DNA of 64,000 nt from Gordonia sp. (in: high G+C Gram-positive bacteria) (GCF_020438995.1 NZ_JAGQTN010000170.1:1-64000), one strand, 5' to 3'; shown: positions 47,536 through 57,451, numbered from the stretch's first letter. Notes: generated by a model not told the origin, from the letters alone. Program-made: numbers and translations.

Positions 47536-48744
47536 TTACGTGGCGTCGCGGGGGATCAGGGGGAGGGCGATCAGCGGGGCGAGGGCGGTCAGGCCGAAGG
47601 CGACGGCAAATCCGAGGTGCGTGACCGCCGAACCGATCAGCGGGGTGGTGGCGGCGGTCGCGAGATGCTGTGCGGTGTTCTGGATTCCGAGGCCGCGGCC
47701 ACTCCAACGGGGACCGGCGTATTCGGCGATCGCGGTGAAGGCCAGGCCGTTGTCGGCGACGGACGCCACCGACGCGATCACCATGATCACCACCGCGACA
47801 GGCGATCCGACGGCGTCGAGAAGCGCCAGCACACCTGTGGCGAGACCTGCGGTGATCGCGATGAGTCGGATCGGACGCATTCGCGAGCCCATCACATCCG
47901 ACAGTCGCCCTGCCCCGATCCTGCCCAGCGCGCCCACGATCTGTGTTGCGGTGATCAACGTTCCGGCGGCAGCCGGTGCCCAGCCGCGGTCGACGATCAG
48001 CCACGTAGGGACGAACGTCCACAGCATCGACTGCGGAATCACCAGTGCCACACTGACCGCGTGCACACGCGCCAGGAAATTGCTTGTCCGGTAAGGGTTT
48101 TCCAGACGCTTGGGAGCGGCTGATATTGCGTCGGCGGAGACCGGTGTCTCGGTCCTCAGCGGCGGGTCCTTGATCCCGAAGATGCAGCAGGCCAAGCCGA
48201 TCGCCGTGACCGTAACCGGAACCAGCAGCGCGACGCCGACACCGGATCGCGCGGCCAGCACCGGCATCGTCAAGGCGCATAAACCCATTCCGAGCGGCTG
48301 CGCCATCTGCCGGAATCCCATCGCGGTGCCGCGCTGATCGGCCGGAAACCAGCCGACGACGATCCGCCCGCTCGCGCCGTTGGCCGCGCCGGAGGACAAC
48401 CCGCCCAGAAACAGGCACATCGCCAGCGCCGGGGTCGGTGCGCCGCCGAGGGCCGCTGCGGCGGTGGCGACCGCCGCCACCAGCGTGCCCGACAATGACA
48501 CCGTCAGCACCAGGCGTTCGCCGTAGCGATCGAGCAACACGCCCCACGGGATGATCGCGATCATCAGCCCGATGGTGGGGACGGTGGCGATCACCGACGC
48601 CGTGGTGAGGGAGAAGCCCTCGTCGGAGTGCAGGGTCGGGATGAGATACGGCACACCACTGACGACACAGGTCGTGGTCATCGCGGCGATCATCGAGCAC
48701 ACCAGCATCACCCACCGTTGTGTGGCACCGATGTCTTCGTGCAT
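47536..48744 (-). CDS. MFS transporter
   Basis: The 402-residue protein has about 12 membrane helices in two six-helix halves joined by a hydrophilic loop (about 200-225). The loop between helices 2 and 3 carries LLDRYGERLV, a variant of the MFS GxLaDrxGrk motif, repeated in the second half as GRLSDVMGSRM. It occupies the place of Rv2994 next to leuB in M. tuberculosis. Substrate unknown; sequence suggests a metabolite or drug exporter. The ATG at 48744 begins the first helix well. A longer frame in another register through the repeat at 47.2-47.5 kb is not a gene. Confidence 0.86.
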   Translation of the reverse strand: MHEDIGATQRWVMLVCSMIAAMTTTCVVSGVPYLIPTLHSDEGFSLTTASVIATVPTIGLMIAIIPWGVLLDRYGERLVLTVSLSGTLVAAVATAAAALGGAPTPALAMCLFLGGLSSGAANGASGRIVVGWFPADQRGTAMGFRQMAQPLGMGLCALTMPVLAARSGVGVALLVPVTVTAIGLACCIFGIKDPPLRTETPVSADAISAAPKRLENPYRTSNFLARVHAVSVALVIPQSMLWTFVPTWLIVDRGWAPAAAGTLITATQIVGALGRIGAGRLSDVMGSRMRPIRLIAITAGLATGVLALLDAVGSPVAVVIMVIASVASVADNGLAFTAIAEYAGPRWSGRGLGIQNTAQHLATAATTPLIGSAVTHLGFAVAFGLTALAPLIALPLIPRDAT

Positions 48745-48867
48745 AGCCGCAACCTCCCGGACTTCGCTGGGCTGAATGGTCTCAAATTATGAGATACAAC
48801 GTCCACATTCTAATACTCTCGGCCGGATGGGTCAGGCCGGGGTAGGTGTGATGTCCGAGCCGTCGGC

Positions 48868-48873
48868 TAGTCT
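48868..48873 (+). promoter_or_regulatory. -10 box of the FAH-family operon
   Basis: TAGTCT lies six bases before the ATG at 48880, a leaderless-type arrangement. Confidence 0.5.
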
Positions 48874-48879
48874 GCTCGC

Positions 48880-49653
48880 ATGCGTTTAGGTCGTATCGCC
48901 AGCCCCGACGGCGTGGCATTCGTCTCCATCGAGGAGCAGGACGGTGTACTCGTCGCCAAGGAGATCGCCGAACATCCCTTCGGCACACCCACCTTCACCG
49001 GACGCACCTGGCCACTGGCCGACGTTCGCCTGCTCGCGCCGATCCTGGCTTCCAAAGTGATCTGCATCGGTAAGAACTACGCCGCACACGCGGCCGAGAT
49101 GGGCGGCGAAGCGCCCGCCGATCCCGTGATCTTCATCAAACCCAACACGTCGATCATCGGGCCGGAAGTGTCCATCGTGCGTCCGCCCTCATCGCAACGC
49201 GTGGACTACGAGGGCGAGCTCGCCGTCGTCATCGGCAAACCCTGCAAGGACGTCCCGGCCGCCAAGGCGGCGAGTGTGATCCTCGGATACACCATCGCCA
49301 ACGACGTCACCGCTCGCGACCACCAGCAGGCCGACGGCCAATGGACCCGCGGCAAGGGCTACGACACCTTCTGCCCCCTCGGTCCCTGGATCGACACCGA
49401 GTTCGATCCCGCCGACGCCGAACTCACGACCCAACTCGACGGCGAGACCAAACAACACTCGCGAACCTCACTGATGATCCACGACATCGGCAAGATCATC
49501 GAGTGGATCTCCCGGGTGATGACACTGCTACCCGGCGACGTCATCCTCACCGGAACCCCCGAAGGCGTGGGTCCGATGACGGCAGGCCAACGGGTCTCGG
49601 TCACGATCTCCGGCCTCGGCACACTCTCCAACCCTGTGATGGACAAAGCATGA
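48880..49653 (+). CDS. Fumarylacetoacetate hydrolase family protein
   Basis: The 257-residue product is a two-part FAH-family enzyme. An N-terminal cap (MRLGRIASPDGVAFVSIEE) precedes the catalytic barrel with CIGKNYAAHAAEMGG, the metal ligands in DYEGELAVVIG and DVTARDHQ, and FLTGTPEGVG-like ILTGTPEGVGPM. Family members act on 2-oxo acids or fumarylpyruvate, or decarboxylate oxaloacetate; the sequence does not decide. It matches Rv2993c next to gltX (Rv2992c). Overlaps the next gene by four bases. Confidence 0.9.
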   Translation: MRLGRIASPDGVAFVSIEEQDGVLVAKEIAEHPFGTPTFTGRTWPLADVRLLAPILASKVICIGKNYAAHAAEMGGEAPADPVIFIKPNTSIIGPEVSIVRPPSSQRVDYEGELAVVIGKPCKDVPAAKAASVILGYTIANDVTARDHQQADGQWTRGKGYDTFCPLGPWIDTEFDPADAELTTQLDGETKQHSRTSLMIHDIGKIIEWISRVMTLLPGDVILTGTPEGVGPMTAGQRVSVTISGLGTLSNPVMDKA

Positions 49654-50468
49654 AGAAACCCGAAATCGCCCGTATCAACGGCATCGACATCTCCTACGAG
49701 GTAACCGGCACCGGCCCCCTGGTCGTGATGGTGATGGGCACCGGCAGCCCGGGCCGCGTCTGGAAGGCCAACCAGCAACCCGCCCTCGTCAAAGCGGGAT
49801 TCCGGGTCGCACTCTTCGACAACCGCGGCATCGCTCCCAGCTCCGAATGCCCCCAGGGATTCACCATCGATGACATGGTCGCCGACACCGCCGGACTCAT
49901 CGAGCATCTCGGCGACGGTCCCGCGATCGTCGTCGGCACCTCCCTCGGTGCGCACATCACCCAGGAACTGGCCCTCGCCCGGCCCGACGTCGTCCGTGGT
50001 GCGGTGATGATCGCCACATATGGCCGCAATACTCCACTTCAGCGGGCGATCTCGGCCGGCGAACGCGCCCTCTACGACAACGGCATCACCTTGCCGCCCG
50101 ACTACGAGGCCGCCATCACCGCCCATCTCAACCTGTCGCCGCACACCTTCGACGACGACCGGCACGCCCAGGACTGGCTCGACATCATCGGATTCTCGCC
50201 GCAGAAGGTCACCCCCGGAGTCCGCGCCCAGTATGGCATTCACGAACACGACGGCAACCGGCTTGCCGCCTACCGCGCCATCAGCGTCCCGACGATGGTC
50301 ATCGGCTTCGCCGACGACCGCACCCTGCCGGTGAAACTGGCCAAGGAAGTCGCCGACGCCATACCCGGCTCGCGCTACGAGGTCGTCGAGAAGGCAGGGC
50401 ATTTCGGCTACCTGGAACAGCCGGAAGCGGTGAACAGGCTCCTGATCGACTTCGCGAAGAGTCTGTAG
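49650..50468 (+). CDS. Alpha/beta hydrolase
   Basis: The 272-residue product begins at the ATG overlapping the FAH stop; longer in-frame sequence upstream is the FAH gene read in another frame. The nucleophile elbow GTSLGAH carries Ser, the acid is in GFADDRTLP, and the His in KAGHFGYLEQPE completes the triad. The oxyanion region reads VMVMGTGSPG. Coupled to a FAH-family hydrolase, it may act in the same ring-cleavage or dicarboxylate pathway (inference). Not present at this position in M. tuberculosis as far as I recall. Confidence 0.88.
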   Translation: MKKPEIARINGIDISYEVTGTGPLVVMVMGTGSPGRVWKANQQPALVKAGFRVALFDNRGIAPSSECPQGFTIDDMVADTAGLIEHLGDGPAIVVGTSLGAHITQELALARPDVVRGAVMIATYGRNTPLQRAISAGERALYDNGITLPPDYEAAITAHLNLSPHTFDDDRHAQDWLDIIGFSPQKVTPGVRAQYGIHEHDGNRLAAYRAISVPTMVIGFADDRTLPVKLAKEVADAIPGSRYEVVEKAGHFGYLEQPEAVNRLLIDFAKSL

Positions 50469-50480
50469 GACCTGATTCGA

Positions 50481-50486
50481 TACGCT
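50481..50486 (+). promoter_or_regulatory. -10 box of gltX
   Basis: TACGCT lies seven bases before the gltX ATG, so transcript and coding region begin together. Confidence 0.6.
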
Positions 50487-50493
50487 GATCGGC

Positions 50494-51969
50494 ATGACCA
50501 GTCCTGATCAGGTTCGTGTTCGTTTCTGTCCGTCGCCGACCGGCACCCCACACGTGGGGATGGTGCGCACCGCGCTGTTCAACTTCGCGCAGGCCCGGCA
50601 CGACAAGGGCACCTTCGTGTTCCGCATCGAAGACACCGACGCCGCCCGCGACAGCGAGGAGTCGTACGAGGCGATCCTCGATTCGCTGCGCTGGCTGGGC
50701 CTGGACTGGGACGAGGGCCCCGAGGTGGGCGGCCCGTACGGGCCGTACCGACAGTCCGAGCGCGCCGACATCCACCTCGACGTCGTCCGCAAGCTCCTCG
50801 ACGCGGGCGAGGCCTACGAGGCGTTCTCGACCCCCGAGGAGGTGGAGGCGCGTCACCGCGCTGCCGGCCGCGACCCCAAGCTGGGTTACGACAACTTCGA
50901 CCGCGACCTCACTGACGAGCAGCGCACCGCCTACCGCGACGAGGGCCGCAATCCGGTTGTGCGCCTGCGCATGCCCGATCACGACATCGCGTGGGACGAC
51001 CTGGTCCGCGGCACCACCACCATCAAGGCGGGCACTGTCCCGGACTTCGCGCTCACCCGGGCCAACGGCAAACCGCTCTACACCCTCGTCAACCCCGTCG
51101 ACGACGCCATGATGAAGATCACCCACGTACTGCGCGGTGAGGATCTGCTGTCCTCGACGCCACGGCAGGTGGCCCTGTACGAGGCGCTGATACGGCTCGG
51201 CATCGCCGACCGGGTACCCGAGTTCGGTCATCTGCCGTTCGTGATGGGCGAGGGCAACAAGAAGCTATCCAAGCGTGATCCCGAATCGAATCTGCTGCAC
51301 CACCGCGACCGCGGGTTCCTGCCCGAGGGTCTGCTGAACTATCTCGCGCTTCTCGGCTGGGGCTACAAGGCCGACGTCGACGTCTTCACTCTCGACGAGA
51401 TGGTCGAGGCCTTCGACGTGCGTGAGGTGAACTCCAACCCGGCCCGCTTCGACCAGAAGAAGGCCGACGCGATCAACGCCGAACACATCCGGCGCCTGAC
51501 GCCGGAGGACTTCGCCGGCCGGCTCAAGGCGTACCTCACCGGTCACGGTCTACTGCCCGAGGACGCCGACGACGCGAAGTTCGCGGTGCTCGCCGACCTG
51601 GTGCAGACCCGCATCCAGGTGCTCGGCGACGCCTGGGGACTGATGTCGTTCCTGTACGTGTCCGACGACGAGTTCACCATCGACGAGAAGTCGGCCGCCA
51701 GGAACCTCGGAGCCGACGCGGCCCCTGTGCTCGATGCTGCGGTCGCCGCGCTCGAATCCACCAACTGGACCACCGACGCGATCCAGCAGGCACTCCAGGA
51801 GGCGCTCGTGGACGGTCTGGAGCTCAAACCGCGCAAGGCGTTCGGTCCGGTCCGAGTCGGTGTCACCGGGTCGGCCGTCAGCCCGCCGCTGTTCGAGTCC
51901 ATGGAGTTGCTGGGCCGGGACACGACCCTGGCCAGGCTGCGGTCAGCACGCGAAAACTACGCGAAATAG
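50494..51969 (+). CDS. gltX: Glutamyl-tRNA synthetase
   Basis: The 491-residue class I synthetase charges tRNA-Glu and, lacking a glutaminyl-tRNA synthetase here, also tRNA-Gln for the GatCAB pathway found in the same window. HIGH is present as [13 protein letters not shown] and KMSKS as [10 protein letters not shown]. The C-terminal helical domain binds the anticodon. tRNA-Gln and tRNA-Glu genes follow directly. Length fits the family. Confidence 0.97.
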   Translation: MTSPDQVRVRFCPSPTGTPHVGMVRTALFNFAQARHDKGTFVFRIEDTDAARDSEESYEAILDSLRWLGLDWDEGPEVGGPYGPYRQSERADIHLDVVRKLLDAGEAYEAFSTPEEVEARHRAAGRDPKLGYDNFDRDLTDEQRTAYRDEGRNPVVRLRMPDHDIAWDDLVRGTTTIKAGTVPDFALTRANGKPLYTLVNPVDDAMMKITHVLRGEDLLSSTPRQVALYEALIRLGIADRVPEFGHLPFVMGEGNKKLSKRDPESNLLHHRDRGFLPEGLLNYLALLGWGYKADVDVFTLDEMVEAFDVREVNSNPARFDQKKADAINAEHIRRLTPEDFAGRLKAYLTGHGLLPEDADDAKFAVLADLVQTRIQVLGDAWGLMSFLYVSDDEFTIDEKSAARNLGADAAPVLDAAVAALESTNWTTDAIQQALQEALVDGLELKPRKAFGPVRVGVTGSAVSPPLFESMELLGRDTTLARLRSARENYAK

Positions 51970-52011
51970 GGCCTTGACCTGCCGATTTGTGGTTTAGGGG
52001 GGTCCCTTTGC

Positions 52012-52017
52012 TAAGGT
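52012..52017 (+). promoter_or_regulatory. Candidate -10 box of tRNA-Gln
   Basis: TAAGGT lies about 40 bases upstream of the tRNA, with a TTGTGG 19 bases before it as a possible -35 box. Confidence 0.4.
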
Positions 52018-52055
52018 TCTTCTCGGCCCTGAAGGGGGCCGCGAGGGTAAAACCT

Positions 52056-52127
52056 TGGGGTATGGTGTAATTGGCAACACAGCTGATTCTGGTTCAGCCA
52101 TTCTAGGTTCGAGTCCTGGTACCCCAG
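52056..52127 (+). tRNA. tRNA-Gln (CTG anticodon)
   Basis: Acceptor strands TGGGGTA (52056-52062) and TACCCCA (52120-52126) pair fully with discriminator G at 52127. The anticodon loop TTCTGGT gives CTG, reading CAG. The T loop GGTTCGAGTCC is normal. No CCA is encoded. Located just after gltX, whose enzyme mischarges it before amidation by GatCAB. Confidence 0.93.
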
Positions 52128-52278
52128 CGAGCGATCGCCCACCCGGTGTGTATTAGTCTGGTGCGCGGTAGTTCAAGAACTGAATACACCGGTTCTCCGG
52201 AAGGGAACTTCTCACACAGCGCTTCGTCTCACGCAGCGTTTCTGATGTTGAGATGTTTCTGACAGGGAATCGTTCTAG

Positions 52279-52351
52279 GGCCCCGTCGTCTAGCGGCCTA
52301 GGACGCCGCCCTCTCAAGGCGGTAGCGCGGGTTCGAATCCCGTCGGGGCTA
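52279..52351 (+). tRNA. tRNA-Glu (CTC anticodon)
   Basis: Acceptor GGCCCCG (52279-52285) pairs with CGGGGCT (52344-52350) with one terminal G-U, discriminator A. The anticodon loop CTCTCAA gives CTC, reading GAG. D arm GTCTAGCGGCCTAGGAC and T loop TTCGAAT are typical. No encoded CCA. Substrate of gltX. Confidence 0.93.
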
Positions 52352-52354
52352 CAA

Positions 52355-52393
52355 AAGGAGACACCCTCACCACATCGGTGAGGGTGTCTCCTT
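52355..52393 (+). terminator. Terminator after tRNA-Glu
   Basis: A 17-bp perfect stem (52355-52371 with 52377-52393) closes on ACATC and ends CTTCTTC. It starts three bases past the tRNA. Confidence 0.85.
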
Positions 52394-52491
52394 CTTCGTG
52401 TCGCGTTCTTCGCCTCGTGAGGTTTCGCCGGAGACGACGAGGGGCGCCCATCACAATGGGATGGACGCCCCGTCGGGAATCGGCCAGGCGT

Positions 52492-53466
52492 TCAGGACGC
52501 GTTGGCGATCAGTTCACGCTGCTGGTTGAACATGGACGCCAGATCGGACTCGACGCCCGACGCGGCCTGATTGCCGGTGCTGACCAGACCGTGGGTGATC
52601 TCGATACCGACCTCACGCTCGACGCCCAGCACCACGTGCATGATGAAGTTCACCTTGACGCCGCTGATCTCGAACGTGCCGGTGACCTTGGCCGCTTTGT
52701 ACTTGCCGTCGACGCCGGGGATGGACGACTTGCTCATCTTCATCTTCGCGGTGACCGGCGTGCCGTCCTGGTCGATGGTCATGGTGAAGTCGGTGCAGTT
52801 CGAGACGGTCTCGTCGAAGGTGTCGAGATCTGACTTGTCGACGGGCTTGGTCAGCTCCGACTCATAGGTGGTCTCCGAGAACGACGAGGTACCCGATTCG
52901 GAGATCTTGAGTTCACGGGAGGCCTTCTGACTTCCGTTGTTCTTGTCCTCGGCGTTCACGATGCGGTTGCACGCCTCGTTGTCGACCTTGATGTCGTCGT
53001 CATCGCCGTCGCCACTCCCGTCGGAGACGGAGAACTCGCCGCCGGCGGCGCTCGGGAAGCCGGACTCCGGCAGCAGTAGGTCCTTGGCCGCGGCGGTGGG
53101 TGCGGACTTGCCCTTGTCGCCCTCGTCCCCGCCGGAGGTCAGTGCCAGGACGAGGGCGATCACGGCCACCACGGCCAATACTGCCACGCCGCCACCGAGC
53201 AACCAGATCTTCTTGGAGCCACCACCGGATGGGGGAGCCGGGGGCGGGGAGGTCGGCGCGCCGTAGCCGCCCTGGCCGGCGGGCCAGCCCTGCTGAGGTT
53301 GCGGGGCCTGTTGGGTGGGCCAGTTCTGCTGTGGGTCCTGCGGATACTGCTGACCGCCGGGATACTGCTGGCCACCAGGGTATTGCGGGCCGCCCGGGTA
53401 CTGCTGACCGCCCGGATACTGCTGCTGCGGGTCGCCCGACTGGGTCGGGTCGTATGGATTGCCCAA
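52492..53466 (-). CDS. Pro/Gln/Gly-rich single-pass membrane protein
   Basis: The 324-residue product runs from TTG 53466, chosen because AGAGGA lies nine bases upstream and the protein then begins GNPYDPTQ; ATG 53535 is in frame and would add 23 residues. Residues 10-80 hold five or so near-tandem YPGGQ/YPGGP units. A single membrane helix (KKIWLLGGGVAVLAVVAVIALVLAL) follows. The extracellular C-terminal 190 residues include a Ser/Asp-rich stretch and a beta-rich domain (TVSNCTDFTMTIDQDG, TGTFEISGVKVNFIMHVVLG). Function unknown. It has the same architecture as the protein at 20957-21943. A palindrome precedes the start. Confidence 0.72.
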   Translation of the reverse strand: MGNPYDPTQSGDPQQQYPGGQQYPGGPQYPGGQQYPGGQQYPQDPQQNWPTQQAPQPQQGWPAGQGGYGAPTSPPPAPPSGGGSKKIWLLGGGVAVLAVVAVIALVLALTSGGDEGDKGKSAPTAAAKDLLLPESGFPSAAGGEFSVSDGSGDGDDDDIKVDNEACNRIVNAEDKNNGSQKASRELKISESGTSSFSETTYESELTKPVDKSDLDTFDETVSNCTDFTMTIDQDGTPVTAKMKMSKSSIPGVDGKYKAAKVTGTFEISGVKVNFIMHVVLGVEREVGIEITHGLVSTGNQAASGVESDLASMFNQQRELIANAS

Positions 53467-53484
53467 TGTCGTGGGTCCTCTCAA

Positions 53485-53502
53485 ATCAGTGTTGACACTG
53501 AT
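53485..53502 (-). promoter_or_regulatory. Palindrome upstream of the membrane protein gene
   Basis: ATCAGTGT (53485-53492) and ACACTGAT (53495-53502) form a perfect 8-bp inverted repeat with a 2-base centre, 19 bases before the TTG start. Operator-sized. Confidence 0.45.
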
Positions 53503-53592
53503 CCTCCCATGCGGACCGTGCGTAATTGTACGCATTTCCGGCGAGCACCATCCACGTGAATTACCCGGTGGCGCTGAGCTGACCGCGTTGAT

Positions 53593-54327
53593 TCAGGCGT
53601 CGCCGGCGGTCAGACGTTTCTGGATCGCGTCGGCTGCGGCGAGCAGGTCGGCGGCCCACCGCGCGCCCGGCCGCCGGCCCATCCGGTCGATGGGACCCGA
53701 CACCGAGATCGCGGCGATCACCTCGCCGGTGGAACCGCGGACGGGGGCGGACACACTGGCGACGCCGGCGGCACGTTCGCCCGCGCTCTGCGCCCAGCCG
53801 CGGCGCCGGATCTCGTGCAGGGCTCGTTCTCCGAAGACGCTCTCGGCCAGCAGCGCTCGCTGTGTGGCACCCTCGGTCCAGGCGGCCAGGACCTTGGCGG
53901 CCGACCCGGCGTTCATCGGAAAGCGTGTGCCCACCGGGACGGTGTCGCGCAGACCGGTGGGGGGCTCGATCGCGGCGATGCAGACGCGCTCGGTGCCTTC
54001 GCGGCGGTAGATCTGTACCGATTCGCCAGTGATCTCGCGCAGCCGCGGTAGCACCATCAGCGCGGCCTCGCGCACCGGGTCGTGCGCCGACGAGGCCAGC
54101 TCGCCCAGCGCCGGTCCTGGATACCATTTCCCGGATGCATTGCGCGCCAGCAACCTATGTGCTTCGAGGCCGACGGCGAGGCGATGTGCGGTGGCGCGCG
54201 GCAGGCCGGTGTGCTCGCACAGTTCGCCGAGATTGCACGGGGTGGCGGCGACGGCCCGCAGGACCGTGACCGACTTGTCGAGGACGCCGATTCCGCTGAC
54301 GACCTCGAGTGCGCTATCCTGTCCCAT
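53593..54327 (-). CDS. IclR-family regulator, LtbR-like
   Basis: The 244-residue protein has an N-terminal winged helix (GVLDKSVTVLRAVA ... NLGELCEHTGLPRATAHRL) and the C-terminal IclR ligand domain (SVQIYRREGTERVCIA, FPMNAGSAAKVLAAW, SVSAPVRGSTGEVIAAISVSG). It is divergent from leuCD, the arrangement of C. glutamicum LtbR and mycobacterial Rv2989, which repress leucine genes (established knowledge). Its ATG lies six bases after TAGTAT, so it is probably leaderless. A 13-bp palindrome lies between it and leuC. The ligand may be leucine or an intermediate. Confidence 0.88.
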   Translation of the reverse strand: MGQDSALEVVSGIGVLDKSVTVLRAVAATPCNLGELCEHTGLPRATAHRLAVGLEAHRLLARNASGKWYPGPALGELASSAHDPVREAALMVLPRLREITGESVQIYRREGTERVCIAAIEPPTGLRDTVPVGTRFPMNAGSAAKVLAAWTEGATQRALLAESVFGERALHEIRRRGWAQSAGERAAGVASVSAPVRGSTGEVIAAISVSGPIDRMGRRPGARWAADLLAAADAIQKRLTAGDA

Positions 54328-54333
54328 AGGACG

Positions 54334-54367
54334 ATACTAGCTGTCCAAATAGTGAGATTGCCAATCT
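54334..54367 (-). promoter_or_regulatory. IclR promoter with palindromic operator
   Basis: On the IclR strand TAGTAT (plus 54334-54339) is the -10 box. AGATTG-C-CAATCT (54355-54367) is a perfect 13-base palindrome that contains TTGGCA, a possible -35 box 19 bases upstream. Binding there would autorepress the regulator and could act on leuC. Confidence 0.5.
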
Positions 54368-54482
54368 GGTGCCGGATGACCGCCCGAGATGGATCGAACA
54401 TCGGGATGGTCGTCGGTCACCGGAAGTGCCGTGCGGAGCAGCCCCCGCGCGGCTTGGCGAATGAGTAGATGCGAGTACAGCC

Positions 54483-55964
54483 ATGAGCAGTGAGCGAATC
54501 GAAGGATCACAGACCGAACCTGTGACGCAGAGTGGATCCGGGACCAGGCCGCGGACGCTGGCCGAGAAGGTCTGGGACGACCATGTCGTGGTGCACGGCG
54601 AGGTCGACGAGGCGGGCAACCGCAATCCGGACCTGATCTACATCGACCTGCACCTCGTGCATGAGGTCACCAGCCCGCAGGCCTTCGACGGCCTGCGGAT
54701 GGCCGGCCGGCCCCTGCGCCGGGTGGACCTGACGATCGCGACCGAAGATCACAACGTCCCCACCGTCGACATCGACAAGCCGATCGCCGACGAGGTCTCC
54801 CGCCTGCAGGTCGACACCCTGCGCCGTAACTGCGAGGAGTTCGGTGTTCGCCTGTACCGGATGGGCAACCGCGAACAGGGCATCGTCCACGTCGTCGGCC
54901 CGCAGCTGGGTCTGACACAGCCCGGCATGACGGTGGTCTGCGGCGACAGCCATACATCCACACACGGGGCCTTCGGCGCCATCGCGATGGGCATCGGCAC
55001 CTCCGAGGTCGAACACGTGATGGCGACGCAGACGTTGTCGCTCAAGCCGTTCCGCACGATGGCCATCAACGTCGACGGCGAACTCGGGCCCGGTGTCACC
55101 AGCAAGGATCTGATCCTGGCCGTCATCGCCAAGATCGGCACCGGCGGTGGCCAGGGATATGTGCTGGAGTATCGCGGCAAGGCCATTGAGAAGTTGTCGA
55201 TGGAAGCGCGAATGACCATCTGCAACATGTCGATCGAGGCCGGTGCGCGCGCCGGGATGATCGCCCCCGACGAGATCACCTACGACTACCTCAAAGGCCG
55301 CGATCATGCTCCCAAGGGCGAGGACTGGGATGCCGCTGTGGCGTACTGGGATTCGCTGCGCACCGATCCGGACGCGCAGTTCGACGCCGAGGTACACATC
55401 GACGCCTCCGCGCTGACGCCGTTCGTCACCTGGGGCACCAACCCGGGTCAGGGTGCGCCGCTTGGGGATCGGGTTCCCGATCCCGCGCTCATCCCGGACG
55501 AGACGGAGTCACAGGCCGCGGCGAAGGCGCTGGACTACATGGGCCTGGAACCGGGAACCCCGTTGCGGAACGTCAAGATCGACACGGTCTTCGTCGGCTC
55601 CTGCACCAACGGCCGCATCGAGGACCTGCGCGCGGTCGCCGGAATCCTCAAGGGGCGCCGCGTCGCCGACGGTATGCGAATGCTGATCGTGCCGGGTTCG
55701 ATGCGGGTGCGGGCGCAGGCCGAAGAGGAAGGTCTGGGCGAGATCTTCACCGCCGCGGGCGCCGAATGGCGCCAGGCGGGATGCTCGATGTGCCTGGGCA
55801 TGAACCCCGACCAACTCGCGCCGGGGGAGCGCTGCGCGTCGACCTCCAACCGCAACTTCGAAGGGCGACAGGGCAAGGGCGGCCGGACACACCTGGTGTC
55901 CCCGCTCGTGGCCGCGGCCACTGCTGTGCGTGGCACGCTCGCCGCGCCCGCTGATCTGGCCTGA
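54483..55964 (+). CDS. leuC: 3-isopropylmalate dehydratase large subunit
   Basis: The 493-residue aconitase-family subunit isomerises 2- to 3-isopropylmalate. The 4Fe-4S ligands are visible as Cys in VGSCTNGR and the pair in [11 protein letters not shown]. The N-terminal [13 protein letters not shown] and [25 protein letters not shown] are family signatures. The first 20 residues are variable. Divergent from the IclR regulator; leuD follows after 44 bases. Confidence 0.96.
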   Translation: MSSERIEGSQTEPVTQSGSGTRPRTLAEKVWDDHVVVHGEVDEAGNRNPDLIYIDLHLVHEVTSPQAFDGLRMAGRPLRRVDLTIATEDHNVPTVDIDKPIADEVSRLQVDTLRRNCEEFGVRLYRMGNREQGIVHVVGPQLGLTQPGMTVVCGDSHTSTHGAFGAIAMGIGTSEVEHVMATQTLSLKPFRTMAINVDGELGPGVTSKDLILAVIAKIGTGGGQGYVLEYRGKAIEKLSMEARMTICNMSIEAGARAGMIAPDEITYDYLKGRDHAPKGEDWDAAVAYWDSLRTDPDAQFDAEVHIDASALTPFVTWGTNPGQGAPLGDRVPDPALIPDETESQAAAKALDYMGLEPGTPLRNVKIDTVFVGSCTNGRIEDLRAVAGILKGRRVADGMRMLIVPGSMRVRAQAEEEGLGEIFTAAGAEWRQAGCSMCLGMNPDQLAPGERCASTSNRNFEGRQGKGGRTHLVSPLVAAATAVRGTLAAPADLA

Positions 55965-56008
55965 CACCGCCGATTCCGAACACTCGTTAGACGACCGAAA
56001 GCTCCGAC

Positions 56009-56602
56009 ATGCAACCCTTTCTCACCCACACCGGCGTCGGTGTGCCGCTGCGCCGCAGCAACGTCGACACCGACCAGATCATCCCCGCCGTCTACCTCAA
56101 GCGGGTCACCCGGACCGGTTTCGAGGACGGTCTGTTCGCCGGCTGGCGTGCCGACCCTGATTTCATCCTGAACAACGAACCGTGGAGCCACGGTTCGGTT
56201 CTCGTCGCCGGTCCCGACTTCGGTACCGGTTCGTCCCGCGAGCACGCGGTGTGGGCCTTGTCCGACTTCGGCTTTCGGGTGGTGATCTCCTCCCGATTCG
56301 CCGACATCTTCCGCGGCAACGCCGGCAAGGCGGGTCTGGTTGCCGCACAGGTCGAACAGCCCGACGTCGAACTGCTGTGGAAGCGGCTGGAGCAAGAGCC
56401 CGGTCTGGAACTGACCGTCAGCCTTGAGGATCGGACGGTGACCGCCGGAGACCTCGTGGTGCCGTTGACGATTGACGACTACACCCGCTGGCGCCTGATG
56501 GAGGGTCTGGACGATATCGGCCTGACATTGCGCCAGGTAGAAGCGATTTCCGCGTACGAGAAGTCGCGTCCTTCGTGGAAGCCGACGACACTTCGACAAT
56601 GA
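56009..56602 (+). CDS. leuD: 3-isopropylmalate dehydratase small subunit
   Basis: The 197-residue swivelling subunit completes the LeuCD dehydratase. Visible are [21 protein letters not shown] at the N terminus, the catalytic loop [17 protein letters not shown], and [22 protein letters not shown]. Length fits the family. A long hairpin with a TTT tail starts six bases past the stop. Confidence 0.96.
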   Translation: MQPFLTHTGVGVPLRRSNVDTDQIIPAVYLKRVTRTGFEDGLFAGWRADPDFILNNEPWSHGSVLVAGPDFGTGSSREHAVWALSDFGFRVVISSRFADIFRGNAGKAGLVAAQVEQPDVELLWKRLEQEPGLELTVSLEDRTVTAGDLVVPLTIDDYTRWRLMEGLDDIGLTLRQVEAISAYEKSRPSWKPTTLRQ

Positions 56603-56607
56603 TCGGC

Positions 56608-56650
56608 AACCCTCGGGTATGGGCGTTCCGAACGCCATACCTGAGGGTTT
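56608..56650 (+). terminator. Terminator of leuCD
   Basis: AACCCTC, GGTATGG and CGTT pair in register with AACG, CCATACC and GAGGGTT, with two single mismatches, and end in TTT. A strong intrinsic terminator. Confidence 0.8.
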
Positions 56651-56805
56651 CGAATTCGGCCTCCGGCATACCGCGTGCGCCTTGAGGTTTCGGAAAACAT
56701 CCCACTAATTCTCGTGGAAGATGGACGTTTTCGGTTCCGACGTTTACCGTGTGTGTTTAGCTGACCATATTCCGATGGTTCACAACGGCTTGCGGAGGTA
56801 TCCCC

Positions 56806-57420
56806 ATGAACAAGGCAGAGCTCATTGACGAGCTGACCAAGAAGCTCGACGCGGATCGTAAGACCGCCACCGAGGCAGTCGAATTGGTCGTCGACACGAT
56901 CGTGCGGGCAGTTCATCGCGGCGAGAGCGTCACCATCACCGGCTTCGGTGTTTTCGAGAAGCGTAAGCGCGCACCGCGTGTGGCACGCAACCCGAGGACC
57001 GGTGAGACCGTGAAGGTCCGCGCCACCTCGGTGCCGGCGTTCCGTCCGGGTGCCCAGTTCAAGGCCGTGGTCGCCGGTAAGCAGAAGCTCTCGGCCACCG
57101 GCCCGGCCGTTAAGCGCGGCAGTGCGACCAGCACCGCGGCCGCCAAGAAGGCCGCCGCGAAGAAGACAACCACAGCGGCGAAGCGGACCACTGCCGCGGC
57201 AGCCAAGAAGACCACTACCGCGGCGAAGAAGACCACCGCGACGACAGCGCGGAAGACCACCACCACCGCGGCGAAGAAGACCACGGCCGCGGCAGCCAAG
57301 AAGACCACCACCACCGCGGCGAAGAAGACCACCGCGGCGAAGAAGACCACTACCGCGGCAGCCAAGAAGACAGCCGCAAAGAAGGCGCCGGCCAAGACCA
57401 CCCGTCGCACCAGTCGCTGA
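56806..57420 (+). CDS. hup: HU-type nucleoid protein with lysine/alanine-rich tail
   Basis: The 204-residue protein begins with the HU fold (residues 1-90: [47 protein letters not shown]). A tail of about 105 residues follows, made of AAKKTT-type repeats. This is the mycobacterial HupB design: the histone-like tail compacts DNA, and its lysines are acetylation targets. GCGGAGGT is a strong site before the ATG. Position after leuCD and before mutT1 matches M. tuberculosis. The repeats may vary in copy number. Confidence 0.96.
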   Translation: MNKAELIDELTKKLDADRKTATEAVELVVDTIVRAVHRGESVTITGFGVFEKRKRAPRVARNPRTGETVKVRATSVPAFRPGAQFKAVVAGKQKLSATGPAVKRGSATSTAAAKKAAAKKTTTAAKRTTAAAAKKTTTAAKKTTATTARKTTTTAAKKTTAAAAKKTTTTAAKKTTAAKKTTTAAAKKTAAKKAPAKTTRRTSR

Positions 57421-57451
57421 TCACATCCCGGTCTGAATACGTCAGCCCACT

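Noticed and set aside
47288..48715. 475-codon frame on the - strand through the repeat
   Set aside because: It covers the MFS gene in the wrong frame and runs on only because the repeat lacks stops; Arg/Asp-rich translation.
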